A stretch of 64,000 nucleotides of DNA from Pisolithus tinctorius (GCA_024663395.1 JANFAH010000065.1:62001-126000); one strand, 5' to 3'. Positions 22,873 to 34,082 are shown, counted from the stretch's first letter. Notes: generated by a model not told the origin, from the sequence alone. Translations and numbers: made by a program.

Positions 22873-24207
22873 TTACAAGTGGACTAGGTTCTGCTCCGAA
22901 AGGTTCTTCTCAAGCTCAAACATCAATGTGCATGCTTCATCGAGACTTCAGCCCTTGGGATTGTTGAGAGCGGCGAGCATCTTGGAGGTACTGTCTTGCA
23001 CACCGGACATTAGATCCTGCACCACATCTTCAAGGCCAGCCATCTGCAAGCGCCACTTCTGAGAACTGCTGGAACTTCCCAGGGAAGCCACTGTGGATGT
23101 GGTGTTGAGCCTGGCAGTGGCATCGCTTTTGTGCTTCTTGCCATGAGACGACAAACTAGATGATGGATTGATGGAAGTGCTTACTGATGTCATTGCAGAG
23201 GATGGTGGTGATGTAGGAATGGACGAAGGGGAAACCGTCGGGCCAGGCAGGGACACAGGTGGCACACCAGACAGGGCCTGTGAAATACCCTGTGGTACAG
23301 GCGTACCTTGAATGTTTACGGCAGGCTGAACACTCCAGGGAGTCTGCATGATTTGATGTTGATTAGGGAACCCAGATTGATCCTGCACAAAGGTAAACTG
23401 TGTGGCAGGTTGCACAGGCGGTAGCTGATACTGCATATGAGGATGTGTGAACAGTAGCTGATGCTGCACAGCAGGCTGTGGGAATGATGGTGGTGTGGGG
23501 AGCTGCATAGATGCGAGCTGAGGCGATATGACAGGGTGCACAATGGAGCTGGGAAAATCAGATGATGTGGAAGTAGAAGCCTGGGACCTTTGGGTGGGGG
23601 GTCAGGCACCAGTGGCATGGTGTGCATTGGTGCCCCTTGCCTTGTCAGGAAGGGCAAGGTCTCGCATATGATTGAAGTATTTGAAGCCCATGTTTTGGTA
23701 TTGGGCAGTATCTGGCCAATTCTAGGGGAAGGTCAAGGATTTTTGCACCATGCCAGGAAAAAATCTCAGACATACCTTGACAACATCATCCATCACGAGC
23801 TGCCCTGCCTCAGTTATGACATCAGCACCTCTTGCTGCTGAATATGCAAGCCTTGATCCCCTTGCAACAGCTAAAGCTGCATAGTAATCCCATTTCAGCT
23901 TTGTATGAGATGAGTGATACCAAATGCAAGGATAAATCAATAAATGCACACTTTCCCACTTGTCATAACAGCTTTTCATGGTTTTATGGTAGCCATTGGC
24001 TTGGACAGGTAACCGAGATACCAAATTGTTGAAGTTCCCTAGTTGAAAGACCATATGATCACCTGCCTTGGGTCGGATTTCCTCCACAAAATTGAGAAGC
24101 ATCTCAACATCTGTATGGGGCCATACAGCTCACAACTTCAGCTGAGGCTCAGAGCTTGAACTGATTGATGGAGCCTTTCCTTTTGACCCAGAACCCCTAC
24201 CTTCCAT
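22873..24207 (-). pseudogene. Harbinger-associated Myb/SANT-like DNA-binding protein, one intron, inactivated
   Basis: This is the second protein of PIF/Harbinger elements, thought to bind the element ends and help bring in the transposase. The ATG at 24207 (MEGRGSGSKGKAP) precedes a Myb/SANT-like region (DVEMLLNFVEEIRPKAGD ... KSCYDKWESVHLL). An intron at 23722-23775 (gtatgt ... ccctag, 54 nt) joins DDVVK to NWPDTAQYQNMGFKYFNHMR, a typical continuation. A Pro/Gln-rich stretch follows, then a C-terminal helical end (LEDVVQDLMSGVQDS ... SLDEACTLMFELEK) stopping at TAA 22873-22875. TGA codons interrupt the frame after QLKL, after HHATGA and after NNPKG, probably former arginine codons. Confidence 0.85.
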
Positions 24208-24570
24208 CTTACTGCGAAGTCGATGTGAGTGGCAGGTTGGGGACATGGAATGGTCTAGCCTGCAATAAAGGTCAGTTCATTGAGGTGGCATATCATATTA
24301 TGCATATGTGGTAGCTGTGATTCATCACCTGATCAGTAAACACCACAGTCACAGATAGTCTGCGATTATCAACTTAGAAGTCCACTGAACTCTGCACAGA
24401 GTTGGTTTGTATATGTTTTGCATAAGGAAGCAGAAATTCTGCTACCATTTGGGCCCTTAATGTGCACTTAACTTGCTTCCTCTTTTCTCTTTAGCACTGA
24501 TGACTCATTCTTGTGTGAAGGATGACTGCTCACATCCAGCAGTCTTTCTATGCATGAGGCCTTTAGTCTT

Positions 24571-25733
24571 TGTCAAGTCTGGGCCTACTCCGACCAACTC
24601 CAATGCTAAACAAGGTCTAGAGGAGGGTCTGGAAGCAAGTCTGACACACAGGAACAGAACTCCGACTAGTGGAGTGTTGGCAGGGATGAAGACCGCTGAA
24701 GCAAGGGCAGAGCAGAGTGAGGGCATCGGGTTTAGCTTGTGTGCTACCCCCTTGCACAATCTCAGCCCTTGTATTTCAGAGGGAGAGTACAGATGGAGAG
24801 TCAGAGGTAACTCCAACAGACAGAGGTCAGAGACAGAAGGAGTAGGAACTAAGTTGATATTCATACTGAGGAATGGTGGAGTATGATACATGCTTTTATA
24901 CTACTATAGAGGTATAGTAACTGGAATCAGAACTGACATATGGAGACCCAGAAATTTTCAAGTAAAAACTTCCTAGACAACAAATGAAGGGTAGATGGAA
25001 GACATATGAATGGGTAACATAGAACATCCAGAAAAGGAAACAGTCCAGGTGCTGGACCATGCAGTGCATGTGCTGCAGAGTACCTGACTGCATGCTGTAA
25101 GTTGGGTATTAAGCGATGCTAGGGAGTGCAGGGGACTCCTAGGGCTTGATAGGAATGGGTCAAGTTTGACCCAAAGGGACTCTGAGTTTGGATCAGTGAA
25201 AAAGAGACAAATGAGTGGATTGAGTTGGTCAGAACAAATGGAGTGGGGAAATGAGTGAATAATGGCATCTGGTGGTCGTCTGGGAGTGCCTCAGCGAGGG
25301 CTTGTCACAGTCTTTCTTTTGCAGTCTTCGATTTCACAGTCTTCACAGTCTGGTTCCTCCTTTTTTTTTTTTGTTGTGTACTGTAGACCTAAACCAGTGC
25401 GCAAAAATGCTGACTAAACTACCGAAAATGCGCCACAAAGGTAGGCTAAGTATCACTAATGTAAATCAAAGCAAAAACACAATTGAAAAGATAAAATAAT
25501 TAAATCACCTCAGTAGGGAGTACTTATTCCCTACAGTGCTGTCAGGGAGGAGTCTGAAGGTAGTCACATGACCCCCTGGTCCAGTAGGAGAGCAACACAA
25601 GTCCAACAGCAGTCAGAGCAGAGATGGTTCATAGATGACAGAAGATGGGCGGAGTTCATGTGGAGTGAGCGAATGACTGGTGGAAGAGGGTGTGGAGTGA
25701 GTAAGGACTTGGAGTGAATGCATGGTTATGACA
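24571..25733 (-). mobile_element. Solo LTR of the C1 gypsy family, reverse orientation, with an internal insertion
   Basis: It begins TGTCAAGTCTGGGCC and ends catggttatgaca, the reverse complement of the C1 LTR (26269-26982), and is flanked by GTCTT on both sides (24566-24570 and 25734-25738). Without the 440-bp insertion it is about 720 bp, the C1 LTR length. It lies within insert B. Confidence 0.9.
25096..25535. mobile_element. 440-bp short element inside the solo LTR
   Basis: It starts TGTAAGTTGGG and ends tattccctaca. The flanks are ATGC (25092-25095) and GTGC (25536-25539), which match if the first A derives from G after a C. No coding content; a 12-13 nt T run lies near 25360. It is probably a solo LTR or a small non-autonomous element of the TG...CA, 4-bp class. 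Confidence 0.6.
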
Positions 25734-25760
25734 GTCTTCATCTGCATGCATGGGCATTGC

Positions 25761-26053
25761 ATAACAAAGGTATGAGTTTCTCAGTGTATGAAGTAGTCAC
25801 TGTATTAGTACCTAACAAAGGTATGAGTTTCTACACTACATCAGTACCAAGTAAACAAGTGGGAATCTAGCTATACTCACCTCAGTGTATGAAGTAGTCA
25901 CTGAGGTGGAAAACAATGGTGTGGAAAATTTATAGTATGGTAATTAGTAAGCATGTTGACATCAGAATTTAATTCTGAGGGTTGGGGAGAAATTCCGAGC
26001 CCTCTGGGCGAAACTCTGAGATGCTACTGTAATTCTGGATCACATTCTCAACA
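25761..26053 (-). repeat. 3' LTR of copia element K (293 bp)
   Basis: On the minus strand it starts TGTTGAGAATG. It contains internal direct repeats: the word aaaggtatgagtttct occurs at 25766 and again near 25818, and cagtgtatgaagtagtcactg occurs twice (near 25777 and 25882). The right LTR repeats this layout. Confidence 0.88.
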
Positions 26054-26268
26054 CTCCCCCTCAATCAGAACAAAGTCCAAGTGCAGATGCAAAGTGTTTT
26101 GCCTTGATGCTAGGTAGGGGTTTGGTAAGGGTATCAGTGACCATGTCATCAGTAGGACAATAAATTAAATGAAAGGAATGGTTTTCCACAGCAAAACAAA
26201 TGAAATGGTATCATATATCAATGTGCTTGGTGCGAGCATGGTAGCTGCCATCTTTGGTGAGTGCAATG
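26054..26268 (-). pseudogene. pol: C-terminal end of copia K Pol (RNase H tail)
   Basis: On the minus strand it continues the RNase H frame that breaks off at 36227: KDGSYHARTKHIDI, a TGA where arginine is expected, then YHFICFAVEN, CPTDDMVTDTLTKPLPSIK and ALGLCSD before the stop. This is the standard copia Pol end just upstream of the polypurine tract. C1 separates it from the rest of pol. Confidence 0.85.
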
Positions 26269-26982
26269 TGTCATAACCATGCGTTTGTCATAGGTCTTTG
26301 CTCACTCCGCAACCTTTTCCACCGGTCATCCGCTCACTCCGCACCAACTCCGCCCAACTTCTGTTGGTTGCGAACCATCTCCGCTCCGACTGCTGTCGGA
26401 CTTGTGTCGCTCTCCTACTGGACTGAGTGGTCCGTCCTCTGAGGGGTCATGTGACTACCTTCGCAGTCAGGAACTCCACAGTGTGCTCACCACATGGTCC
26501 AGCGCCTGTACTGTTTCCTTTTCTGGATGTTCTGTGTTACCCGTTCGTATGTCCTCCGTCTACCCTTCATTTGTCGTCCAGGAAGTTTTACTTGAAAATT
26601 TATGAGTCCTCATATGTCAGTTCTGATTCCGATTACTGTACCTCCATAGCAGTATAAAAGCATGTACTGTACTCCGCTGTTCTTCAGTACGAATATCAAC
26701 TTAGTTCCTACTCCCTCCGATTCCGTCTTCTGTCTGTCGGAGTTATCTCCGACTCTCCATCTGTACCCTCCCTCTGAAATATGAGGGCTGAGATCATGCA
26801 AGGGGGTAGTGCATGAGCTAAACCCGATGCCCTCACTCTGCTCCACCTTTGTCTCAGCGGTCTTCATTCCTGCCAACACTCCGCTAGTCAGAGTTCTGTT
26901 CCTGTGTGTCAGACTTGCTTCCGGACCCTCCTCTAGACCTTGTTAAGCGTCGGAGTGGGTTGGAGTAGGCCTGGACTTGACA
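26269..26982 (+). repeat. 5' LTR of C1 (714 bp)
   Basis: It starts TGTCATAACCATGCG and ends cggacttgaca or ctggacttgaca depending on the copy. A TATA box, TATAAAAG, lies at 26653-26660 and a putative transcription start follows within about 30 bp. The leader gtatattcgtactcc follows, as in the other I/C1/G family members. Confidence 0.93.
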
Positions 26983-28486
26983 GTATATTCGTACTCCAAC
27001 TTGTACGATCTCATTTTCTGTCCTCCGAAAAACTTATGCCATTATGAGAACTCAAGCTCAATCCCAGAGAGAGGTCGCTGAGAACCTCGCTGTGGCGCTA
27101 GCTAATCTGTGTCAACTCCCTTCCGTCGTTGAACAATTCCAGTCTTTCTCCACTCGATGCCACTCTCGCGCTGAAGGCAAAAGTGCTTCGCAAGCTGGTC
27201 GCTCCGACCTCCACCCAACAACTTTCCATACTCCATCTCCTCGTAACCGAGATGATGGACCCGACCCCGACCCTGACTATCCTGATGGTGATCCTGATGG
27301 TGGGGGCAGCGGTGATGGGGATGCCCCTGAAGACCCGGCTGAGCCACCAGAGGATCCACTCGTAGCTCTTGCTAGAGCTGTCCATGCACTTGCGCGGTCT
27401 AGTTTGCGCACTGGGGACTCCGCTCTGAAAACCAAGGTCTGCGAGCCTGACACCTTCGACGGCTCTGACCCTAAAAAACTCTGCGAGTTCCTCATTCAGT
27501 GCGAGTTGAACTTCCAAGACTGCCCTTGTGCATTCCGCTCCAACAGAGCAAAGGTTACCTTCGCTCAATCTTATCTTAAGGGTATGGCCCTGGCTTGGTT
27601 CGAGCCAGACCTACTAAACCCCGACAACTATGACCGCCCGCTCTGGATGGACAACTACCATGAGTTCTTACAAGAGCTCACAACTAATTTTGGTCCGCAT
27701 GATGCCATAGTGGATGCCATCCAACAACTCAAGAACCTCACCATGAAGGATGGTTCTCAAATTACCAAATATGTTGTGGAGTTCAATCGCTGGGCTTCAC
27801 AGGTCAAGGACTATGGTGTTGGTGCACTCTGCCACCGCTTCTATAGCGGACTTCCAGACCGCATCAAGGACGAGATCACTCGTGTCGGAAAACCTTCTAC
27901 CCTTGCGCAACTCCACGAACTTGCTCAGACCATCGATGCGCACTACTGGGAGCGCAAAGCAGAGATCTCGCGCACCACCAAGTCCGCCTCCAACAAGTCG
28001 CAGTCTTCCAACTCCAACAATAAAGCTAAATCGTCATCCTCCTTGTCCTCCGCTCCAAAGTCTGACGCCAAGGGTAAGGGCAGTGTCACACACCAAAGGT
28101 GTTGTGGACATGGTTACAGCTGACTCTGCCTAACTCGTTGACGAGTTGCGCACAATGCCCAAGCATGCAGATGAAGACTAAAGGCCTCATGCGTAGAAAG
28201 ACTGTTGGACGTGAACAGTCATCCTTCGCACAAGAACGAGTCGTCAGTGCTAAAGAGAAAAGAGGAAGCGAGTTAAGCACGCATTAAAAGTTTTTAGCGC
28301 CTGTGTACGGCATTCCGGTTTCCATCATATCTCCGCCGTTTCCAAAGATATCAACTCGGTTTGCATGCTCGCTTAAAGTGCTCAGCCCCACGATTCTTCC
28401 TTCCAAATTTGGAGAGGATCCTCGCACCCTACGCGTTTCTACAGCACTCCATCCATCAGACACTCATTTCGCAAAGTCCATCAATC

Positions 28487-28966
28487 ATGGCCGCCTCTTC
28501 GTCAGTCATCTCGCTTGTCTCATTTGCCAGAGACAATGGCTATGTATATCTGCCAGGCATTCCCACCAGCTTCCGTCCTGAAGCCCCCTGGTTCATCCCG
28601 TCATTGTCAGCCCCGTCTCATCCCATGCAGCTTGGTCAGCGTGTTCTCCTTGTCAGTATGACTTCCAGAAGGACGTTCTTTGGTCGCCTCAGGTCTGTCA
28701 CTCGGTTAGAAAGGTCTTATGTGGTCATTTCAGTCTCCCCTCTTGATGAAGCATATGGATCGTTCCTCCCTGCTCCCTGCACCGTCTTTATTCCAGTCTC
28801 GTCCATCATTCTTCCCGCATTGCGACAGCTGCAGTATAATCTACTGTCCTCCAGCCTCCCTGATCGCATTCATGACAAGTATGACATGCATCTTGCCTTC
28901 CTACTGCAAGATCCAGCAGAAGACATCCCCCCTTCTCCTCCTCCTCCATCAGAGCCCCATTCATGA
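28487..28966 (+). CDS. 159-aa ORF of unknown function in LTR-like copy C
   Basis: This is the best-preserved example of the family frame. It runs from MAASSSVISLVSFARDNG through GYVYLPGIPTSFRPEAPW, QLGQRVLLVSMTSRR, LERSYVVISVSP, EAYGSFLPAPCTV and LPDRIHDKYDMHLAFLLQD to a Pro-rich end EPHS. It has about equal hydrophobic and polar content, two Cys, and a conserved Trp and several Arg. I see no homology to Gag, Pol or Env-type proteins. An ATG further upstream in the same frame (28361) would add 42 residues, but that part is not preserved in copy A. It lies upstream of the TATA box on the same strand, so an LTR-internal promoter there would not express it. Confidence 0.62.
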   Translation: MAASSSVISLVSFARDNGYVYLPGIPTSFRPEAPWFIPSLSAPSHPMQLGQRVLLVSMTSRRTFFGRLRSVTRLERSYVVISVSPLDEAYGSFLPAPCTVFIPVSSIILPALRQLQYNLLSSSLPDRIHDKYDMHLAFLLQDPAEDIPPSPPPPSEPHS

Positions 28967-29403
28967 AGTTTTTGTTAACTTCGCTGAGAGGATGGAAGGG
29001 TGGGAGACGCGATCGCGTATGCTCTCATTGCCCCACAGACCCCCAACGCCCTAGCCCCCTTTGACACCTGACTCATGCCCTTCAATTCTGGAGTTAATAC
29101 TTCCCTATCTGGAAACACCATCCATCTGTCATGCCATCTTTGGGTCTAGAGATGTCTCCGCCGAGATCTGACTTGCATCGCCACCCCCTAATGTGATATC
29201 AGTGCGCTTACTCAGTTTCTGACTCTATTTGACTCGTTCTGTGGTATTTTGACTATCCTTGACTCGTTCATTGCCAATACTTACCAATCCTCCTTGCTTG
29301 CTTACTTTTCATTTCTCGCTTACTCATCATGATTACTCAGTCCTTACTCATTACTTACCAAGTGTTTGTGCCTTGTTTGTCACAAGCTGTGCTCCCCCCA
29401 TAG

Positions 29404-29411
29404 TATATAAA
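29404..29411 (+). promoter_or_regulatory. TATA box of LTR-like copy C
   Basis: TATATAAA follows a GC/pyrimidine stretch. The same motif is at 43887-43894 in copy D. Its place at about 70% of the element is where the U3/R boundary of an LTR would fall. Confidence 0.55.
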
Positions 29412-30173
29412 CCCCCATGTACTTAGCTACCCAGAATCAATCAGAATCAATTCAGAAGCAGTCCAGCAGTCAGTCCAGTGCCTATCTCATCGTCGACAGT
29501 TGAGGCTCCACGAAGGGGTCTATCTGTCATCATTTGTATACTTGGTAGTTGAGGCTCATTTGGAAGAGTCTACCTGCCTCCATTATTCATCTGAAGCTTC
29601 CTCTTAGTCAGCAGTCTTTGTCATCCCTCCACTCCTGCGTAACTCGTCATCGACTTGCGCCAGGAGCACATCTTATTAAAGTCCATCATCCCAAGTCCTT
29701 TCAGCTGAACACCTTTGCTCTGTTCAGCATCCCCCATCCAATCATCACTTGCTTGTCTTCTCCTGCGTAACTCGTCGTCGACTTGCGCTAGGAGCACCTG
29801 CCATTGAAACTCCCCCCACTTTAGGTTTCTCTGCACTCCAGGTTCCGTGGAGGCAAACCACCACTCGCTTTTATTTGTCTTTTGGTGTTGGATTTGTTTG
29901 GTTTTCACCAGCATTCCACACTTTGACTCACAGCGGGCAGAAAGATCCGCCCAAGTCCAACGTGTCCAAGTCCGATATTGCCCACCTTCTGGGTAAAGAT
30001 GGCAAACTCACCTCCGCTGAGCGCCAGTGCAGGATGAAGAACAACCTCTGCCTCTTCTGTGGCGAGGCTGGCCACTCCGCTAGGGACTGCCCCAAGTCCA
30101 CCTCTCGTGCAGCCAAAGCCCGTGCAGCTACGGCTGGAACTCCGCCTACTCCGCCTGCAGAGCAGGCAGAGTC

Positions 30174-30239
30174 AAAAAATTAGTCTGCTCCTCCAGGGAG
30201 CTCGCACAGCCTGGAGGAAGCATTGAACCCAACTGTGCG
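30174..30239 (+). promoter_or_regulatory. C1 gag-pol -1 frameshift signal (slippery site and pseudoknot)
   Basis: The heptamer A AAA AAT (30174-30180) sits in the gag frame directly before the gag stop TAG. Pol is in the -1 frame and open across the junction. Eight nucleotides later a 9-bp stem forms (TCCTCCAGG 30189-30197 with CCTGGAGGA 30210-30218). Its loop word CGCACAG (30203-30209) is complementary to CTGTGCG (30233-30239), giving an H-type pseudoknot. Confidence 0.75.
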
Positions 30240-33200
30240 CCACCGGACATCTGACTCAATGCGTCCACTCTTTCTAGTCCCAACTCTTTACTTCCGTCTG
30301 TAACTCTTCCGGATTATTCTGTTGATACTGTTTCTGCATTGATCGATTCCGGCTCTTCTCATTGTTTCGTAGACCTGTCTATAATCAAAAAATATGACAT
30401 TCCTGTCTCCTCCATTTCTCTGCCAATTCCGCTCCACTTGTTTGATGGTGGTACCAATGCTGTCATTTCCCAAGAAGTAGATCTTTCCCTCTGCTTTCCT
30501 TCTGGTGATGTCAACTCCGTTTCATTTTATGTTACTCCGTTGGATTCTTCATGTTCGCTGGTATTAGGACACAACTGGCTCACCCACTTCAATCCATCGA
30601 TTGACTGTGTATTGGGCAGTATATCATTCAAACCATCGTTACAGGGAATGCCGACATCCCAGGCGCCTTTGTCACCTTCCACTGCGACCTCCGCTCCAGA
30701 TCCGACACCCTCCGCTCTGTTTGCAGCTCCATCTGCACCTCCGACAGACTCGCCACACTCCACTCCGCTCGTCTCACTCATCAATGCTGCTGCGTATGTC
30801 AGAGCCTGTGCTCTCCCTGGCTCTAGACAGTTCCGCTTACAGCTCTCCACTGATGATGTGAAGCTTCGTGCGTCCTCCGCTTCCTCTCCGCCTCCTGACC
30901 TCTCCTCGGTTCCTCCTGAGTATCACGAGTTCGCCGACATCTTTAGCAAAGACAAGGCCACAGAACTTCCGCCACACTGCTCGTTCGATCTCAAGATTGA
31001 CCTCGAGGAAGGAGCTTCTCCACCCATTGGTACAATCTACTCTCTTTCTCTGCCAGAGCTTGAAGCTCTCTGCACCTTCATTGACGAGCATCTTGGCTAT
31101 GGCTTCATCAAACAATCCACCTCCGCTCATGGTGCCCCTGTCCTCTTCGTGAAAAAGAAGGATGGTTCACTCCGCCTCTGCATTGACTATTGAGGACTCA
31201 ACAAAATCATGAAAAAAGACCACTATCCACTGCCGCTCATCTCCGACCTACTCGACTCTCCAAGCCGCACTAAAGTCTACACCAAGATCGATCTCCGCCA
31301 TGCCTATCATCTGGTCTGCATAGCAGATGGAGATGAATGGAAAACGGCTTTCCGCACTCGTTATGGTTCTTACGAGTGGCGGGTGATGCCATTCAGTCTG
31401 ACTAACGCGCCTGCGGCTTTCCAGCGATTCGTCAATAGCATCTTTGCAGACATGCTCGATGTCTGTGTCGTGGTATACCTCGATGACATCCTAATCTATT
31501 CGCAGGACATGGAGTCACATCGCGAACATGTAAAAGAGGTACTCCGCCACCTTTGAAAGCATGGCCTTTATGCCAAGCCAGAGAAGTGCGAGTTTCACTC
31601 TGACTCTGTCAAGTACCTTGGTTATGTTCTTTCTCCCTCCGGTCTCACCATGTCCGCTGAGAAGGTTCAGGCAGTCCGCGACTGGCCTGAGCCGCGGAAG
31701 GTGCGAGACATCCAGTCTTTCCTTGGTTTCGCAAACTTCTACAGACGATTCATTAATAACTACTCCGACATCGTCGTTCCACTCACTCGCCTCATGTGAA
31801 AGGGTGCTCCTTGGAACTTTTCCGAGGAGTGCCACTCCGCTTTCCTCCGCCTGAAGGATGCCTTCAGCTCTGCTCCCATTCTCACTCACTGGGTTCCTGA
31901 TGCTCTGCTTACAGTGGAAACCGACGCCTCCGACTATGCCATTGCTGGCATTTTGTCAGTCACCTGCTCTGATGGTGAACTCTGCCCAGTCGCTTTCTAC
32001 TCTTGCACCATGACCGCACCAGAACTCAACTATGATACCCACGACAAAGAGCTGTTGGCTATCTTCGAGGCCTTCCGCCATTGGTGGCATTACTTAGAAG
32101 GCTCCGCCTTACCTGTCGATGTGGTGACAGACCACAAAAACCTTGAGTACTTTTCCACCTCTAAGGTTCTCACCCGTCGACAGGCCCACTGGTCGGAGTA
32201 CCTTTCACAGTTTAATCTTTCCATCCGTTTCCGACCTGGCCACTTAGGAGCCAAACCTGACGCACTTATGCGACGTTGGGACATCTACCCAAAAGGGGGG
32301 GATAGGGACTATGCGCAGGTAAATCCTCACAATCTCCGCCCTATGTTTACACAGGAGCAACTCGCATCGTCCCTCCGTACCACCACCCTCTTGGCACCTG
32401 TACTCTGCGCCGCCATGGTCTTCGATGTTGAGTGCTTGCACTCTGACATCATCTCCACCCTACCCTCCGACCCTGTCTCCGCCAGCCATCTCCCAACTCT
32501 GACTAAGCCTCGGTGGTCCCTGGACTCCGACGGTCTACTCTGCCTTGACGGTTGTATCTTTGTCCCTGACATTGATGACCTCCACCTTCGAGTGCTTCGG
32601 TTCAAGCATGATCATCCTCTAGCAGGCCATTTCGGGCAAAATTGCACCCTAGAACTTGTCCGCAGGGACTACGTGTGGCCCAACCTCCACTCTGACGTGA
32701 AAGAATACGTCAGGTCTTGCACCACCTGTGGACGGAGCAAAACTCCGCACCACCGCCCTTATGGTCTACTGAAGCAACTCCCTTTCCCAGAGAGACCTTG
32801 GAACTCCATCTCCATGGACTTCATCAAACACCTCCCCAATTCCGATGGCTACTCCGCCATACTCGTGGTAGTGGACCGCCTCTCAAAGCAAGTGGTGTTC
32901 ATCCCCACCCACAACTCCGTCACCTCCACCGAACTCGCTAAGCTCTTCCTTACCCATGTCTTCTCCAAGCACAGAGTACCAGCTAATGTCACCTCCGACA
33001 GAGGTCCTGAGTTCGTCTCACACTTCTTCCACTCTCTAGGAAAAGCCCTTGATATGTGCCTTCACTTCACTTTGGGTTACCACCCAGAAGGCGATGGCCA
33101 GACCGAGCGAACGAACCAGACCCTCGAGCAGTACCTTCGTGTCTACTGTAACTACCAACAAGACAATTGGGCTGAGCTGTTACCCCTAGCGGAGTTTGCT

Positions 33201-33893
33201 TTCAACAACCGTGCAACTACTGGAGTTTCCCCTTTCTTCGCTAACAAGGGATACCATCCAAACCTATCTGTGGTCCCTGACCAAGACTTCACTTCCCCAA
33301 GGGCTCATGACTATGTCGTTGAGCTCTCTGCCCTTCATGACTTCCTCTGCTCCGAAATGTCTGCCACTCAACAGCGCTACCAGGGTCCAGCAGATGCTAA
33401 ATGCATACCTCCGCCTGAGTTCAAGGTTGGAGAACAGGCCTACGTCAAAGCCAAGTACTTCCGCTCCACCCGTCCTTCGGAAAAACTCTCCGAAAAGTAC
33501 TTAGGTCCGTTCACCATCCTGGCCAGGCCAGGTACGCATTCTGTCACCCTTAAGCTCCCTGACTCTATGCGCTCAGTACATCCGGTCTTCCATGTCTCAC
33601 AACTGGAAGCCGCAGCGGCTAACCCTTTCCCAAACCAACAACAACCTCCGCCTCCGCCAGTAGATGTCGATGGTGACCTTGAGTACAAAGTATCAGAGAT
33701 ACTCGACTCTAAGGTGGACCGCCGTTGCTGCCACTGTCAACTCTTGTATCTAGTCCACTGGGCTGGTTACGAGAACACTGACGAAGAAACCTCTTGGTTG
33801 CTTGCAACTGAGCTAGATCACGCTTCCGACATAGTATCCGCTTTCCATGAACGCTATCCACACAAACCTGGCCCATACCAACCTCCGCCATAA
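30184..33893 (+). pseudogene. pol: C1 pol with chromodomain; three TGA stops
   Basis: A single frame runs to 33893. Protease: LIDSGSSHCFVD. RT: KKKDGSLRLCIDY then TGA then GLN, and [11 protein letters not shown]. RNase H: VETDASDYAIAGIL and YDTHDKELLAIFEAFRHW. Integrase: zinc finger KHDHPLAGHFGQN ... CTTCGRSK, then SISMDFIKHLP, VTSDRGPEF and YHPEGDGQTERTNQ (catalytic D, D, E). Chromodomain: LEYKVSEILDSKVD ... LVHWAGYENTDEETSWL near the end. The stops are at 31191-31193 (DY to GLN), about 31554 (RHL to KHG) and about 31797 (RLM to KGAP). In the intact element I these positions read DFRGLN, RRLRLHG and RLTRKGAP, so each is an arginine lost by CGA to TGA. Confidence 0.92.
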
Positions 33894-34082
33894 TACTCCA
33901 CCTACATAAACCTCCTCCATGGGCCAACTCCGCCTCTTACCGAACTACCTTAAGTACTTTAGAATTTTCTCCACTTATCCATTTCACTTCTCAGAGTCAC
34001 AAACAAAATCACAAGTCTATCTTGTAGTAATACAAAATATACAAACTAAAGACAAAAAAAAAAAAAGAAAACAAACACTACT

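Larger units (their letters stand above)
20549..24456 (+). mobile_element. PIF/Harbinger DNA transposon, inactivated
   Basis: The ends GGGCCCAAATGGTAGCAGAA form inverted repeats of about 90 bp, flanked by the 3-bp duplication TTA (20546-20548 and 24457-24459), diagnostic of PIF/Harbinger. The uninterrupted site is seen in copy C (the aagtttttag to taatgcgtg region, read in reverse). It carries the usual two convergent genes, a DDE transposase on plus and a Myb/SANT-like gene on minus. The 300 bp between them (22569-22872) hold nothing recognisable. A 458-bp element interrupts the transposase. Confidence 0.95.
28084..29932 (+). mobile_element. 1.85-kb LTR-like element, copy C, inserted in C1 gag
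   Basis: It starts TGTCACACACCAAAGG and ends ttgactcaca. The flanks are GCAG (28080-28083) and GCGG (29933-29936), one transition apart, and excision restores the C1 gag frame. It holds the 159-aa ORF in its first half, a TATA box (TATATAAA, 29404-29411) in its second half, and repeated palindromic words such as aactcgttgacgagtt near 28133. It is the least mutated copy. LTR identity is inferred from the ends, TATA position and lack of anything else. Confidence 0.85.
27044..30183 (+). pseudogene. gag: C1 gag, open but split by LTR-like copy C
   Basis: Gag starts at ATG 27044 (MRTQAQSQREVAEN). It has an acidic Asp/Pro/Gly-rich spacer (about residues 70-115), then a retrotransposon capsid domain with EPDTFDGSDPKKLCEF, LKGMALAWFEPDLL, MKDGSQITKYVVEFNRWASQ and FYSGLPDRIKDE, and a Ser/Asn/Lys-rich linker. 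Copy C interrupts at 28083/29937; removing it with one 4-bp duplication restores the frame. The remainder (29937-30183) has LLGKDGKLTSAERQ and a CCHC knuckle CLFCGEAGHSARDC, ending AESKN then TAG. No stop codon other than those in the insert is seen. Confidence 0.88.

Noticed and set aside
25360..25373. T run as a possible RNA polymerase III terminator
   Set aside because: No upstream A/B box or RNA-like structure was visible; it lies in a short element of other character.
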